DNA of 47,485 nt, from assembly GCA_937998875.1 (NCBI GenBank), contig CALLBO010000043.1, positions 1 through 47,485 of the forward strand. Reading direction: 5' to 3'. A program made the translations under genes and the position numbers. The DNA comes from an uncultured Granulosicoccaceae bacterium (lineage in GTDB: Bacteria; Pseudomonadota; Gammaproteobacteria; Granulosicoccales; Granulosicoccaceae). Below, one piece after another: positions 8,926-18,134 of the stretch; within the stretch, counting starts at the first letter, position 1, and each line of letters starts with the position of its first letter. The notes beneath the pieces were generated by a model, which worked only from the letters and a program-made list of their open reading frames with translations, ran no database searches and was not told where the DNA came from.

Positions 8926-9948
8926 GTGACAATATTTCGCAGACTGTTGTTGCGCCTCGGTACATCGCTGATCGTATTGATCGGTGTATCGATGCTTATC
9001 TTTAGCATCGCCCGTGTGATCCCCGGAGACCCGGCGCGTATTGCACTCGGCCCCAGAGCTACCATAGAACAAGTTGAGCAGATGCGTGAAGCGCTGCATC
9101 TCAATGAACCTCTCGTTGTACAGTACGGCTTGTTTATGCGTGACCTTGCAAAGGGTGATCTCGGTATCTCGCTGTATTCCAAACGCCCGGTGATGACGGA
9201 TCTTGCTGAGTATCTGCCCGCTACACTTGAGCTGGTGCTGCTGGCCGGATTGATGATGGTGGTATTCGGACTGCCGCTTGGGGCATTGTCTGCGCGCTAT
9301 CGTGGTCGCTGGCCCGATCACCTGATACGCGTGTTTTCATTGTTGACGGTGTCGGCACCGGCCTTTGTATGGGCGGTCGCTTTAGTACTGGTATTTGCTT
9401 ACTTTCTACCTCTGTTTCCGATTACGGGTCGCATAGCCGATACCCTGGATATTCCGCGCCTGACCGGTTTTATGTTGATCGATACACTGGCGGCTGGTCG
9501 GCTCGATGGCTTTGTCTCAGCGTTGCATCATTTGATTCTGCCTGCCTTTGCATTGGCATTATCCGGTATAGGACAAGCATCGCGTTTAACACGCGGCAAC
9601 ATGATCGTAACCTATGAACAGCCTTCTATCGAGATGGCGCAGGCTTATGGTTTTTCCGAGGCACGTATTGCAAGACGTTATGCGTTTAAGCCATCACTGA
9701 TACCATCGCTTACGATCATCGGTCTCGATTTCGCTGCCTTGCTCGGCAATGCGTTTCTGGTTGAAATCATTTTCGCCTGGCCGGGACTGTCGCGCTACGG
9801 TGTTGGCGTGATACTGCAAAAAGATTTGAACGCTATTGTCGGTACGGTGTTAATTATTTCTGCAACCTTCCTGATCGCCAATATCATTGTAGATTTTCTA
9901 GTCTCAGTGATTAACCCGCGCATTCGTTTATCAGAGGGCGGCAAATGA
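8926..9948 (+). CDS. Peptide/nickel-type ABC transporter permease (DppB-like)
   Basis: This inner-membrane permease has an N-terminal transmembrane helix (LIVLIGVSMLIFSIA), the characteristic VIPGDPARIALGP segment of the DppB family, and about five more helices in a BPD_transp_1 domain. The coupling EAA-type loop is seen around MAQAYGFSEARIARRYAFKPSLIPSL. I prefer the GTG at 8926, which gives the usual short cytoplasmic start; an in-frame TTG at 8911 would add five residues. The gene follows the binding protein by about 75 bases and its end overlaps the next permease by ATGA. Confidence 0.92.
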   Translation: MTIFRRLLLRLGTSLIVLIGVSMLIFSIARVIPGDPARIALGPRATIEQVEQMREALHLNEPLVVQYGLFMRDLAKGDLGISLYSKRPVMTDLAEYLPATLELVLLAGLMMVVFGLPLGALSARYRGRWPDHLIRVFSLLTVSAPAFVWAVALVLVFAYFLPLFPITGRIADTLDIPRLTGFMLIDTLAAGRLDGFVSALHHLILPAFALALSGIGQASRLTRGNMIVTYEQPSIEMAQAYGFSEARIARRYAFKPSLIPSLTIIGLDFAALLGNAFLVEIIFAWPGLSRYGVGVILQKDLNAIVGTVLIISATFLIANIIVDFLVSVINPRIRLSEGGK

Positions 9949-10775
9949 AGCGTGCTCTTTATATTCTACTGACCAATCCATTGTCGATCATTGGATTTTT
10001 GTTGGTAGGTACGGTGTTCTTTTGTGCAGCCTTTGCAGACTTTGTTGCACCACACCCTGAGCACGCCGGTGCAGTCATTAACTTTGCGTTTGCTAACAAG
10101 CCGCCTTCATCTGAATACTTGCTCGGCACCGATGTGGTCGGGCGCGATATTCTTTCACGCATTATCTATGCGTATCGCATTGCACTTGGCATGGGTTTGG
10201 TGGTGTTGCTAATAGCACCACCGATCGGTGTTGCTATAGGGTTAATTGCCGGATACATCGGCGGACGCACTGATTTTATACTGATGCGACTCACCGATAT
10301 ATTCTTGTCTATACCGCCTCTTGTTCTGGCACTGGCTATTATGGGGGTATTGGAACCGACGCTGTTGAATGCTATGTTTGCGGTAACCGCAATGTGGTGG
10401 CCCTGGTATGCACGACTGGTTTATAACATCACTCGCGGTGAGAAAGTCGAGGGCTATGTGCTGGCTGCTGAAGTGATTGGTGCATCGAAAAAACACATTA
10501 TGTTTCGTGAGATTCTGCCCAACTGTATACCTGCCATAGTAACCAAGATGACGCTCGACTTCGGCTTCGTTATATTAATCGCATCTTCTTTAAGTTTTCT
10601 CGGTCTCGGTGTGCAGGCACCGACACCAGACCTTGGCTCAATGGTCTCAGAGGGTACACGCTATCTGCCGGACAGCTGGTGGATGACGGTATTTCCGGGA
10701 CTTGCCATAGTGGTTGCCGTGTTCGGTTTTAATCTGATAGGCGATGCATTGCGTGACGTGCTGGAGCCGGATTGA
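9945..10775 (+). CDS. Peptide/nickel-type ABC transporter permease (DppC-like)
   Basis: A 276-residue inner-membrane permease, the second membrane subunit of the importer. The DppC-type landmark HLLGTD-like motif appears as YLLGTDVVGRDILSRIIY near residue 63. The family's EAA loop appears as VLAAEVIGASKKHIMFREILPN, followed by SSLSFLGLGVQAPTPDLGSM. The ATG overlaps the upstream stop (ATGA), preceded by AGAGGG. The end overlaps the ATPase start by one base. It should pair with the DppB-like subunit to form the channel for the binding protein encoded at the head of the operon. Confidence 0.92.
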   Translation: MKRALYILLTNPLSIIGFLLVGTVFFCAAFADFVAPHPEHAGAVINFAFANKPPSSEYLLGTDVVGRDILSRIIYAYRIALGMGLVVLLIAPPIGVAIGLIAGYIGGRTDFILMRLTDIFLSIPPLVLALAIMGVLEPTLLNAMFAVTAMWWPWYARLVYNITRGEKVEGYVLAAEVIGASKKHIMFREILPNCIPAIVTKMTLDFGFVILIASSLSFLGLGVQAPTPDLGSMVSEGTRYLPDSWWMTVFPGLAIVVAVFGFNLIGDALRDVLEPD

Positions 10776-11677
10776 TGTCTGCACCGTTAACACTCGAAAT
10801 ACAAGACCTTCGCCTGTCCTTTAAGAGCTGGTCTGGCACAACAGAAGTGCTGCACGGCATTGATCTAAGCGTGGCAAGCGGTGAACGAGTGGCACTGGTT
10901 GGTGAAAGCGGATCTGGCAAGTCTGTGACATCACGAATCGTCCTTGGCACCATGCAGGATGTACGCAGCGCCCGAGTCAGCGGCAGGATCAATTTTGATG
11001 GCCGTGACTTGTCGTCAATGACTGTGGCCGAACGCCGTGCACTGCGTGGGCGGGATATTTCAATGATCTTTCAGGACCCGACTTCTGCACTGAACCCGGT
11101 GTTTCGTATTGGCGCGTTGTTTCATGAAGTCCTGCAGCGTCGTGACCGGCGAATCACAAAAGCGGAGGCGCGTCGGCGCGCTGTAAAGTTATTGCAGGAG
11201 GTATCAATAGAAGATGCAGATCGTGTACTCGACAGTTATTCTTTTCAACTGTCCGGTGGCATGAATCAACGCGTCATGATTGCGATGGCGCTGATCAACG
11301 AACCACGGTTGTTACTTGCCGATGAACCCGGTACTGCACTGGATGTGACAGTACAGGCTCAATCACTGGAACTGATGCGCAATATGGTGGATCGATTGGG
11401 TACGTCGGTTTTATTTATCTCACATAACCTGGGTGTGGTACGTGAATTTGCAGACCGCATCTATGTGATATACCGCGGCAATATTGTTGAGCGCGGACCG
11501 ACAGCATCGATCTTTGATTCTCCAAAGCACCCATATACCAAAGCCTTATTATCTGCGATTCCGCGTTTGACCGGTGGCGGTGTGCCTGAGATTGAAGAAC
11601 ACTCACCTGCGTTTAGCGATCCCCTGGTGACGCATAATATGACGCATGACAATATGACACACGGGAGCGGCCGTTAA
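10775..11677 (+). CDS. Peptide-type ABC transporter ATPase (DppD-like)
   Basis: An ATP-binding subunit of about 300 residues with Walker A GESGSGKS near residue 45, the signature LSGGMNQRV near 165 and Walker B LLLADEPGTALDV near 185, then the switch His (ISHN). The C-terminal HPYTKALLSAIPRL is the OppD/DppD-specific tail that usually precedes a 4Fe-4S-like segment, here shortened and ending in a Met/His/Asn-rich stretch (HNMTHDNMTHG). I start at the ATG at 10775 (TGATG overlap with the permease); a TTG at 10772 is less likely. The His/Met tail is unusual but may be neutral. Confidence 0.92.
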   Translation: MSAPLTLEIQDLRLSFKSWSGTTEVLHGIDLSVASGERVALVGESGSGKSVTSRIVLGTMQDVRSARVSGRINFDGRDLSSMTVAERRALRGRDISMIFQDPTSALNPVFRIGALFHEVLQRRDRRITKAEARRRAVKLLQEVSIEDADRVLDSYSFQLSGGMNQRVMIAMALINEPRLLLADEPGTALDVTVQAQSLELMRNMVDRLGTSVLFISHNLGVVREFADRIYVIYRGNIVERGPTASIFDSPKHPYTKALLSAIPRLTGGGVPEIEEHSPAFSDPLVTHNMTHDNMTHGSGR

Positions 11678-12483
11678 TGCCGCAAACCATCCTGTCACTT
11701 GCATCAGTCAGTAAAGAATTTCGTGTTGGTAAAACACGCGTTAAGGCGGTTGATAACGTTTCTCTTGATGTGTTTGAAGGTGAGTGCCTGGCGATTGTTG
11801 GTGAGAGCGGGTCGGGTAAAAGCACAGTAGCCAACATGATTCTCGGTCTGTATCCACCGAGTCAGGGTGAAATTCTTTATCGCGGTAAGGTGTTCCCGGA
11901 GCGCCGCAATCTGGAGCATCGCCGTGAAATACAGTTAGTGCAACAGAATCCGCTGTCGGCATTAAACCCGAGACGTTCCGTTGCTGCATCGCTGCGGCTT
12001 GCACTGGATGTGCACAACCATGGCGTGGCTTCTGAACGACCCGCCATGGTGGCAGCACTGTTAGAGGAGGTAGGACTGGAACCCGAGCTCGCCAGGCGTG
12101 CACCATCCGGTCTTTCCGGCGGGCAACGACAACGGATCGCCATTGCCCGTGCTCTGGCCTGTCAGTCGAAAGTGGTGGTGCTGGATGAACCCACTTCCGC
12201 ACTCGATGTATTGGTGCAGGCTCGAGTGTTGAGACTACTTCAGGCACTGCGTGAGAAGCGTGGACTGACCTATGTCTTTATTACTCATGATTTATCTGTC
12301 GTGCGTAACATAGCCGACCGAGTGGCTGTCTTTCAACGCGGCAAGTTGGTTGAACTTGAACAAACAGAAACTCTGTTTGCACATCCCGCCACTGCTTATA
12401 CCCGTGCATTGATTTCTGCGGTGCCAGTAGTCTCTACAGAGGAAATCGCGTTACGTGACAAGCTTGCTGCCGGGAACCCCTAG
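11677..12483 (+). CDS. Peptide-type ABC transporter ATPase (DppF-like)
   Basis: The second ATP-binding subunit, 268 residues. Walker A GESGSGKST lies near residue 46, the signature LSGGQRQRIAIARAL near 146 and Walker B VVVLDEPTSALDV near 168; the switch region reads FITHDLSV. The pattern NPLSALNPRRSV is typical of the DppF/OppF branch. It begins inside the stop codon of the DppD-like gene (TAATG) and ends 2 bases before the second hyuB, so all six rightward genes look like one transcript. It would form the ATPase heterodimer with the DppD-like protein. Confidence 0.92.
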   Translation: MPQTILSLASVSKEFRVGKTRVKAVDNVSLDVFEGECLAIVGESGSGKSTVANMILGLYPPSQGEILYRGKVFPERRNLEHRREIQLVQQNPLSALNPRRSVAASLRLALDVHNHGVASERPAMVAALLEEVGLEPELARRAPSGLSGGQRQRIAIARALACQSKVVVLDEPTSALDVLVQARVLRLLQALREKRGLTYVFITHDLSVVRNIADRVAVFQRGKLVELEQTETLFAHPATAYTRALISAVPVVSTEEIALRDKLAAGNP

Positions 12484-12485
12484 CA

Positions 12486-14075
12486 GTGAGTGCCGGACTT
12501 AAGAATACGTTTGACCCCTTTACTCTGTCGGTCATTCAGTCCGCACTTGATAGCGCGGCCGAAGAGATGTTTACGGTACTCCGTAAAACGGCAATGAGCC
12601 CGATCATCTACGAAGTACTGGACGTTGGAACCGGAGTCACTGATGCAAAGGGACGACTGGTTAGCTCAGGTGCAGGCATACCGACTTTTGTTGGTGTACT
12701 CGATAAAGCGGTAAAGGTAATTGTTGAGCGCCATGGCGATAGCTTAAAAGCCGGTGATATTTTTATTGCCAACGATCCCAATCATGGTGGTGTTACTCAC
12801 CTTAATGATGTGGTTATCGCAAAACCTGTTTTCTTTGATGATCAATGTGTAGCGTGGACGGCGTCGATCGCGCACTGGGGAGATATAGGCGGTAAGGTTC
12901 CAGGTTCCATTGCCAGTGATGTTACCGAGATCTTTGCCGAAGGACTGCGGCTGCCGCCGGTACGACTGTTCAGTGCAGGTAACCGCAATGCCGCAGTGTT
13001 TGACATTATCGAGGTCAACTCAAGATTGCCGGATTTTGTTAAAGGTGATTTGTGGGCACAGGTGGCGGCGAGTAACCGTGCCGAGGTCCAGTTGCTTAGC
13101 TTGTTCGATAAATATGGAGCCGCTACAGTCAACGAGGCGATATCAGAGGCTTTTAACTCTGGTCGTAGTCGTGCACTGGCGGGGCTTGCCACCTTACCGC
13201 AAGGTGAGTTTAGTATCGAAGAGGAGCAGGACAACGGCAAGCTGTGGCGCGCGACAATAACAATTACATCTGATGCTTTCATCGTTGATCTCACCGGTAA
13301 TCCTAAAGACGATGGGGGACCTTACAACACCAGTCGTGATGGTGCAGTGATCGCCTGCCAAATGATATTCAAGGCCCTGTGCGATCCGGAACCCGTTGCC
13401 AACTTTGGGTCTTTTTCACCGCTTAAGGTGATCACTGAAGAGGGAACCGTATTTCACGCCGGCGCCACCGCACCACAGGGTTTCTATTTTGAAAACCGTA
13501 TCCGGTTACTGGATATGCTGTGGCAATGCATGGCGAAGGTTTGTCCGGGTCGATTGCCTGCCGGTTCTTTTGCATCAATTTTTGGTACCGTGATCTCCGG
13601 CATTCACCCTGATACAAAGCGTAAGTTTGCCATGGTCGAACCACAGATGGGTGGCTGGGGTGCTACCAACGAGCGCGATGGGATAGATGCGATGTTCTCC
13701 ACCAATCATGGCAATACCTTTAACTGTCCGGTGGAAATTTGTGAGGCGAGATACGGTCTCGATGTAGTGCACAAACAGCTGGGTGAGAAGCCACGCAATC
13801 AAACGGGTTTCAACGGTGGTGCCGGAGTCAGTGTGATGTATGAAGCTCGTGCTCCGGCAAGTCTTTCGGTGGGTTACACGAGAGCGAAGGTTCCTGTGTG
13901 GTCGTTAAATAACCAGCCTCCCGGTGGCATCAATTCAATGACCATTCAACGCAGCTCTGGTGAACAGGAGTATCATCAGTTTGCCAGTGGTATCACCCTT
14001 GAGGCTGGGGATCGTGTGTTGATAGAAACGGCAAGTGGTGGCAGTGCAAAGCGTGCAATACGGGAAGGTCGGTAA
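12486..14075 (+). CDS. Hydantoinase B/oxoprolinase family subunit (second HyuB)
   Basis: A 529-residue HyuB homologue starting at GTG 12486, two bases after the DppF-like stop. It shares with the first HyuB the runs KTAMSPIIYEVLD, SSGAGIPTFVGVLDK and NDPNHGGVTHLND, but the two have diverged elsewhere; here the Trp of NDPWHGG is Asn. There is no HyuA next to it, so it either teams with the divergently encoded HyuA, making alternative HyuA-HyuB pairs, or acts by itself. Its place at the end of the importer operon ties uptake to ring opening. Confidence 0.9.
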   Translation: MSAGLKNTFDPFTLSVIQSALDSAAEEMFTVLRKTAMSPIIYEVLDVGTGVTDAKGRLVSSGAGIPTFVGVLDKAVKVIVERHGDSLKAGDIFIANDPNHGGVTHLNDVVIAKPVFFDDQCVAWTASIAHWGDIGGKVPGSIASDVTEIFAEGLRLPPVRLFSAGNRNAAVFDIIEVNSRLPDFVKGDLWAQVAASNRAEVQLLSLFDKYGAATVNEAISEAFNSGRSRALAGLATLPQGEFSIEEEQDNGKLWRATITITSDAFIVDLTGNPKDDGGPYNTSRDGAVIACQMIFKALCDPEPVANFGSFSPLKVITEEGTVFHAGATAPQGFYFENRIRLLDMLWQCMAKVCPGRLPAGSFASIFGTVISGIHPDTKRKFAMVEPQMGGWGATNERDGIDAMFSTNHGNTFNCPVEICEARYGLDVVHKQLGEKPRNQTGFNGGAGVSVMYEARAPASLSVGYTRAKVPVWSLNNQPPGGINSMTIQRSSGEQEYHQFASGITLEAGDRVLIETASGGSAKRAIREGR

Positions 14076-14116
14076 TGAATCTCACGGTAACAGTCGTGGA
14101 GCCAGGCTGAAAAATG

Positions 14117-14311
14117 CTAAGTAAGTCGATTCGACTGTGGGCTCTCATCCATCTGAGCGGTCAGGCGATGATTCAATCGCTCAGACAGTTCCAGCCGTAT
14201 GCCATGGTAGGATTGATCCAGAGATTATTTGATTCCTGCGGGTCTTGCTCCAGATCATAAAGTTCGCACCAGTCCTGATCCAGGTAAATTGAATGGGTGA
14301 CTGTTGTGCAG
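14117..14311 (-). pseudogene. Decayed C-terminal remnant of a second sulfatase
   Basis: Read leftward just past the intact sulfatase stop, in a different frame, the DNA encodes IYLDQDWCELYDLEQDPQES, the pattern that closes alkaline-phosphatase-superfamily sulfatases (compare LFDLNNDPREL in the intact neighbour). Near 14200-14206 the frame must shift once; then it continues as RLELSERLNHRLTAQMDE and ends at TAG 14117-14119. The open frame reaches back into the 3' end of the intact gene (to about 14337). The likely origin is deletion of most of a tandem sulfatase copy. Confidence 0.65.
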
Positions 14312-15964
14312 TCAGATACGATCACCGGGGTCAACGTAGCTCTGTGTCAGTTCTTTAGGCATATCGTTTTCATCCCATGCACCCAGTACGATACCGCGCC
14401 TGCCGGAACGTTGTTTTTCGGTAAGTACATCTGCAGCACTCATGGTGGTTCTTTGTGAGAGGCGCCGTGCCCATTCGCTTAGCCGGTTAAACATCAGAGT
14501 GCGAATTTCTTCATGCTCTGTTGAGGTGCCAAGATCGTTTAACTCTCTCGGATCGTTGTTAAGATCGAATAGCATAGGTCTGTGATTCTCGGCATAGATA
14601 TACTTCCAGTTCTTGTCTGCCACCATATACTGGCGCGGGTCTCTCTGGTTTTTGGCGTAATCTGCCATCGCAGGTGCCATGCCATAGTCATTTTCACTGA
14701 TGGCATACTCACGCCACTCATCGGGCGTGCGTCCTTCGAGAAACGGTAACAGTGATCTGCCTTCGAGAATATGTGGTAGCGCATCCCCTCCTGCCGCTTG
14801 CAGGAACGTCGGCGCCAGATCTATTGCTTCGACCAGCTCATCGCATGTGGTACCGCGGGTTTTGTCTGCAACAGCGCGCGGGTCACGGATTATTAATGGC
14901 ACTTTGACAGAACAATCGTGAAAGAGGTCTTTCTCTGCCATCCAGTGATCGCCGAGGTAGTCACCATGATCAGAGGTAACGACGATCATGGTGTCGTCCC
15001 AGCGCCCGGATTTTTTTAAGTACTCAAACAAGCGGCCCATTTGATCGTCACACTGCTTGATAAGCCCCATGTATGACGGAATAACTGTCTCACGCACTTC
15101 ATTACGCCAGAAGGTTTTACTGACCCGACCGTTGGCGTAGGCTGCGAACACGGGATGTTGACCAACCTTTTCTTTTTCACTTCGGTTGACAGGCAGTATG
15201 TGTTCCTTTCCATACATGCTGTTGTACGGCGCCGGTACGATATAGGGCCAGTGTGGTTTAATGTAGCTTAAGTGCATGCACCAGGGTGTATCACCTGCTT
15301 GCTGCATAAATTCAATACCACGACTTGTCATATAAGGGGTTTCGCTATCTTCCTCGCTTATGTGGGCTGCTTTGCGGGCGTTTTTCAGAAACCAGCCTGA
15401 GAGTATTTTGCCATCTTCATCACGTGATGAATTTGCGTAGTCATGCCAGGGGTTATCGCCGTCGTAGCCTTTCTCGCGCAGCCATTCGTTGTAACTAGCC
15501 GCGCCATCGTCATCATAAAAGCCGTCGGGTCCTTCGGGGCGCATGCCGTCATCGCGTTCAAAAACATCAAAGCCGCACTCGGCTTGTCTTACACCAATAA
15601 CGCTGTCGCGGGGTATGCCCAGGCGGACCATGCCTTCATCATCTGCCAGCATATGGGTCTTGCCCACAAGGTAACAATCCATGCCTGTGTCACGCAGGTG
15701 TTCACCCATGGTGCGTTCGCCTACTTTTAATGGAACGCGGTTCCAGGTTGAACCATGACTGTGAACATATCGGCCGGTATAAAAACTCATTCGGCTTGAG
15801 CCACATACCGGTGACTGTACATACGCGCGGGTAAATCGCACACCGTCGGCGGCAAGTGAATCGATGTTCGGAGTATGCAGGTGAGGGTGACCGGCACAGC
15901 TAAGATAGTCCCATCGCAACTGATCGAACATGATGAATAGGATATTTTTAATTTTTTTTGTCAT
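14312..15964 (-). CDS. Sulfatase family hydrolase (alkaline phosphatase superfamily)
   Basis: A 550-residue sulfatase-like hydrolase. The N-terminal metal site is IMFDQLRWDYL (Asp14). The formylglycine motif is SPVCGSSRMSFYTGRY with Cys54 as the residue to be converted; the usual Pro of C-x-P-S-R is Ser here, a known variant. The second metal site is TSDHGDYLGDH near residue 331, and the C-terminus has LFDLNNDPREL. No signal peptide is seen, so it should be cytoplasmic, unlike many polysaccharide sulfatases. It would remove sulfate from, or hydrolyse a phosphoester or phosphonate of, a small organic molecule. It lies 47 bases after the SDR gene, in line with the M20 gene, suggesting one leftward operon. 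No sulfatase-maturase is in the window. Confidence 0.88.
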   Translation of the reverse strand: MTKKIKNILFIMFDQLRWDYLSCAGHPHLHTPNIDSLAADGVRFTRAYVQSPVCGSSRMSFYTGRYVHSHGSTWNRVPLKVGERTMGEHLRDTGMDCYLVGKTHMLADDEGMVRLGIPRDSVIGVRQAECGFDVFERDDGMRPEGPDGFYDDDGAASYNEWLREKGYDGDNPWHDYANSSRDEDGKILSGWFLKNARKAAHISEEDSETPYMTSRGIEFMQQAGDTPWCMHLSYIKPHWPYIVPAPYNSMYGKEHILPVNRSEKEKVGQHPVFAAYANGRVSKTFWRNEVRETVIPSYMGLIKQCDDQMGRLFEYLKKSGRWDDTMIVVTSDHGDYLGDHWMAEKDLFHDCSVKVPLIIRDPRAVADKTRGTTCDELVEAIDLAPTFLQAAGGDALPHILEGRSLLPFLEGRTPDEWREYAISENDYGMAPAMADYAKNQRDPRQYMVADKNWKYIYAENHRPMLFDLNNDPRELNDLGTSTEHEEIRTLMFNRLSEWARRLSQRTTMSAADVLTEKQRSGRRGIVLGAWDENDMPKELTQSYVDPGDRI

Positions 15965-16011
15965 TCTTTAAGTGTAAGTATCTTTGGTTGATTCTGGCCT
16001 GAAGCAGGCGT

Positions 16012-16809
16012 CTATTCTAATAATGACAGCGCGTCTAAACCGAGCAGTTCACTTACAGCACTTGATCCCATACCACCATCAACCGGAATATCAATTCCTT
16101 TTAGCCAAATGCTTTCAGTTGAGAGTAGAAATACAGCGACTTTTGCGACATCTTCTACCGTAGCCGGGCGCCCGGCGCGTGCAACGTTTTTAGTCATTTT
16201 ATCACCGAACGCTTTGGCAAAATCATCGAGAATAGCGGTTGATACAGCACCGGGACTAATCGAGTTCATTCTCAGTTTGCGTTTTATTAGTGTTTCGGTT
16301 TCAGACATGGTCCAGAGAATAATCGCTTCTTTGGACAAGTTGTACGCGCGGGTGGGTTCTATGCTGTGTTTCCCGATAAACGCCTTGAGTGCTTCTGCCG
16401 ATGCTACCGTGCCGAGTTCCAGTACCTGATCCAGACTGTCACGCCATTGATGACCTGCGCGGGATGCCATGTTGGTGATGGGGCTGTCTGGCTTTAAGTG
16501 TTTGAGTACTGCTTTGGTGAATTGTCTCTGTCCAATAAAATTGATCTGCAGTATCAGCGCTGGATCACTGTTTTCTTTTGGTGGGATGCCTGCGTTGTTG
16601 CACAGCCCGTCTAATGGCTCGTCCAGAGTGGACGCGGCCTGTCTAATTGAGTCGGAGTTGGCGAGATCCAGAGCGATGAGCCGGTCTACGTTTTCGGCGT
16701 GCTCTGCGATATCAAAACCGATAACACGGTGACCTGCGGACTTCAATCGACGGGCGATTTCAGCACCAATGCCAGAGGCTACACCGGTAATGCCAAAAGT
16801 CTTGCTCAT
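16012..16809 (-). CDS. Short-chain dehydrogenase/reductase (SDR)
   Basis: A 265-residue classical SDR. It has the cofactor loop GVASGIGAEIA (residues 9-19), the NNAG-type motif CNNAGIPP near residue 90 and the catalytic YNLSKEA (Tyr-x3-Lys) near residue 176; the C-terminal IDIPVDGGMGSS is typical. An Asp after the second strand (GFDIAE) favours NAD over NADP. The shortened central region resembles 3-alpha-hydroxysteroid or coniferyl-alcohol dehydrogenase relatives, but the substrate is not determinable. It lies between the M20 deacylase and the sulfatase, all leftward. Confidence 0.88.
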   Translation of the reverse strand: MSKTFGITGVASGIGAEIARRLKSAGHRVIGFDIAEHAENVDRLIALDLANSDSIRQAASTLDEPLDGLCNNAGIPPKENSDPALILQINFIGQRQFTKAVLKHLKPDSPITNMASRAGHQWRDSLDQVLELGTVASAEALKAFIGKHSIEPTRAYNLSKEAIILWTMSETETLIKRKLRMNSISPGAVSTAILDDFAKAFGDKMTKNVARAGRPATVEDVAKVAVFLLSTESIWLKGIDIPVDGGMGSSAVSELLGLDALSLLE

Positions 16810-16970
16810 TAGAAAGTATCCCCGTCAGCGCACAAGATGTGTGCCGTTAAATTTATAGTACTGAGCATGCCACAAGGTCAGTTTTATTTCTTCTATTCGC
16901 CGCTAATCATTGCTTTTGAGGTGGTCGTTTTGACGGAGCGTTTGCACGCAAGAGGCGATTGAAGGGACGT

Positions 16971-18134
16971 TTATCCGGATAGATACTCTGTAAGCTTATC
17001 CATGAATGTAAGTCCCTGATCCAGTTCTTCCACTGTTATGTATTCGTCGGGTTTGTGGGCCCGGTCGATACTTCCTGGGCCGTACAATACAGTTGAGAAT
17101 CCTGCATCACTGAAGTAGCCGGCGTCGCTGCCAAATGAGACGACATCACGGCGATTAACGCCGGTAAGCTTGCTTATCAGTGCAGCAGCCTCGTCTGCAT
17201 GGCGATCATCTAAAGGTGGAACGGGCGCCTCTATAACTATTTTTATCGCAGTGTCTTTGTGTACAGCTCGCATAGCAGGTAGCAACACGTCGTTGGCATA
17301 AGTAATTATTTCGGTAATGATCTGCTCACCATCCTGACCCGGCATCTGTCGCAGTTCCCAATTGAAGTTGCATTGTCCGGCAGTGGCATTGCGTGCCATA
17401 CCACCCTCTATGGTACCGATGTTAAACGTGGCGTAGGGTGGCTGAAAAGGTGAATCTGGCACCGGGTTATCGGAGAATCTACGGCCGACTTCCTCAATCT
17501 TGCTAATCAATCTGGCGGCCAACGAAATAGCGTTGACACCTTTACCTGGGTCGCAGGAGTGCACTGTATGGCCAGTGATTTCAGTGCGCATTTCAAAGCC
17601 ACCTTTGTGGCCTGTGATCAGCTTGCACTCTGTAGGTTCACCGACGATGACAGCCTCTGGTCTTATTTGCCTTTCTTTCATATTGCGAAGTAACACGGGC
17701 ATCCCGAAACCACCGATCTCTTCATCGAAGGTAAATGCGAGGTGGACCGGTTTTGAGAGGTTGGCCCTTTTCCACACGGGTGCGGTTGCGATCAAGCATG
17801 CAAGAAAGCCCTTCATATCGACAGCACCGCGGCCGACTAGCTTGTTGTTCTGACGGGTAAGGGTGAAAGGATCGGTTGCCCATTGTTGTCCTTCCACTGG
17901 TACAACATCTGTGTGGCCGTTGAGAAGAACACCACCACTGGTCAGAGGTCCTACAGTGGCAAAGAGATTAGCTTTTTCGCCGCTGTCATCAAAGCTTAAA
18001 GTGCAATCAATGTTATGTTGACTTAACTCGGATTCGATATAGCCGACAATCCCCCCGGTCGGTTGGCCCGGCAGGCTTTTGAAGCCAACCAGTCGTTCCA
18101 GAATACCGATGGTTTGTGGTTGGCGACTGTGCAT
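16971..18134 (-). CDS. argE: M20 family acetylornithine deacetylase-like amidohydrolase
   Basis: A zinc-dependent deacylase of about 387 residues. The metal ligands are in place: His in LLNGHTDVVPV, Asp in GRGAVDMKG, Glu-Glu in FTFDEEIGGFG, Glu in IVGEPTECK and His in SIDRAHKPDEY. The pattern GHKGGFEMRTEITG is that of ArgE. I chose the ATG at 18134, which matches the usual ArgE start; an in-frame ATG at 18203 would add 23 poorly fitting residues and overlap the divergent transcription unit. As it lies with an SDR and a sulfatase rather than arg genes, it may be a catabolic paralogue acting on another N-acyl amino acid. Confidence 0.82.
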   Translation of the reverse strand: MHSRQPQTIGILERLVGFKSLPGQPTGGIVGYIESELSQHNIDCTLSFDDSGEKANLFATVGPLTSGGVLLNGHTDVVPVEGQQWATDPFTLTRQNNKLVGRGAVDMKGFLACLIATAPVWKRANLSKPVHLAFTFDEEIGGFGMPVLLRNMKERQIRPEAVIVGEPTECKLITGHKGGFEMRTEITGHTVHSCDPGKGVNAISLAARLISKIEEVGRRFSDNPVPDSPFQPPYATFNIGTIEGGMARNATAGQCNFNWELRQMPGQDGEQIITEIITYANDVLLPAMRAVHKDTAIKIVIEAPVPPLDDRHADEAAALISKLTGVNRRDVVSFGSDAGYFSDAGFSTVLYGPGSIDRAHKPDEYITVEELDQGLTFMDKLTEYLSG

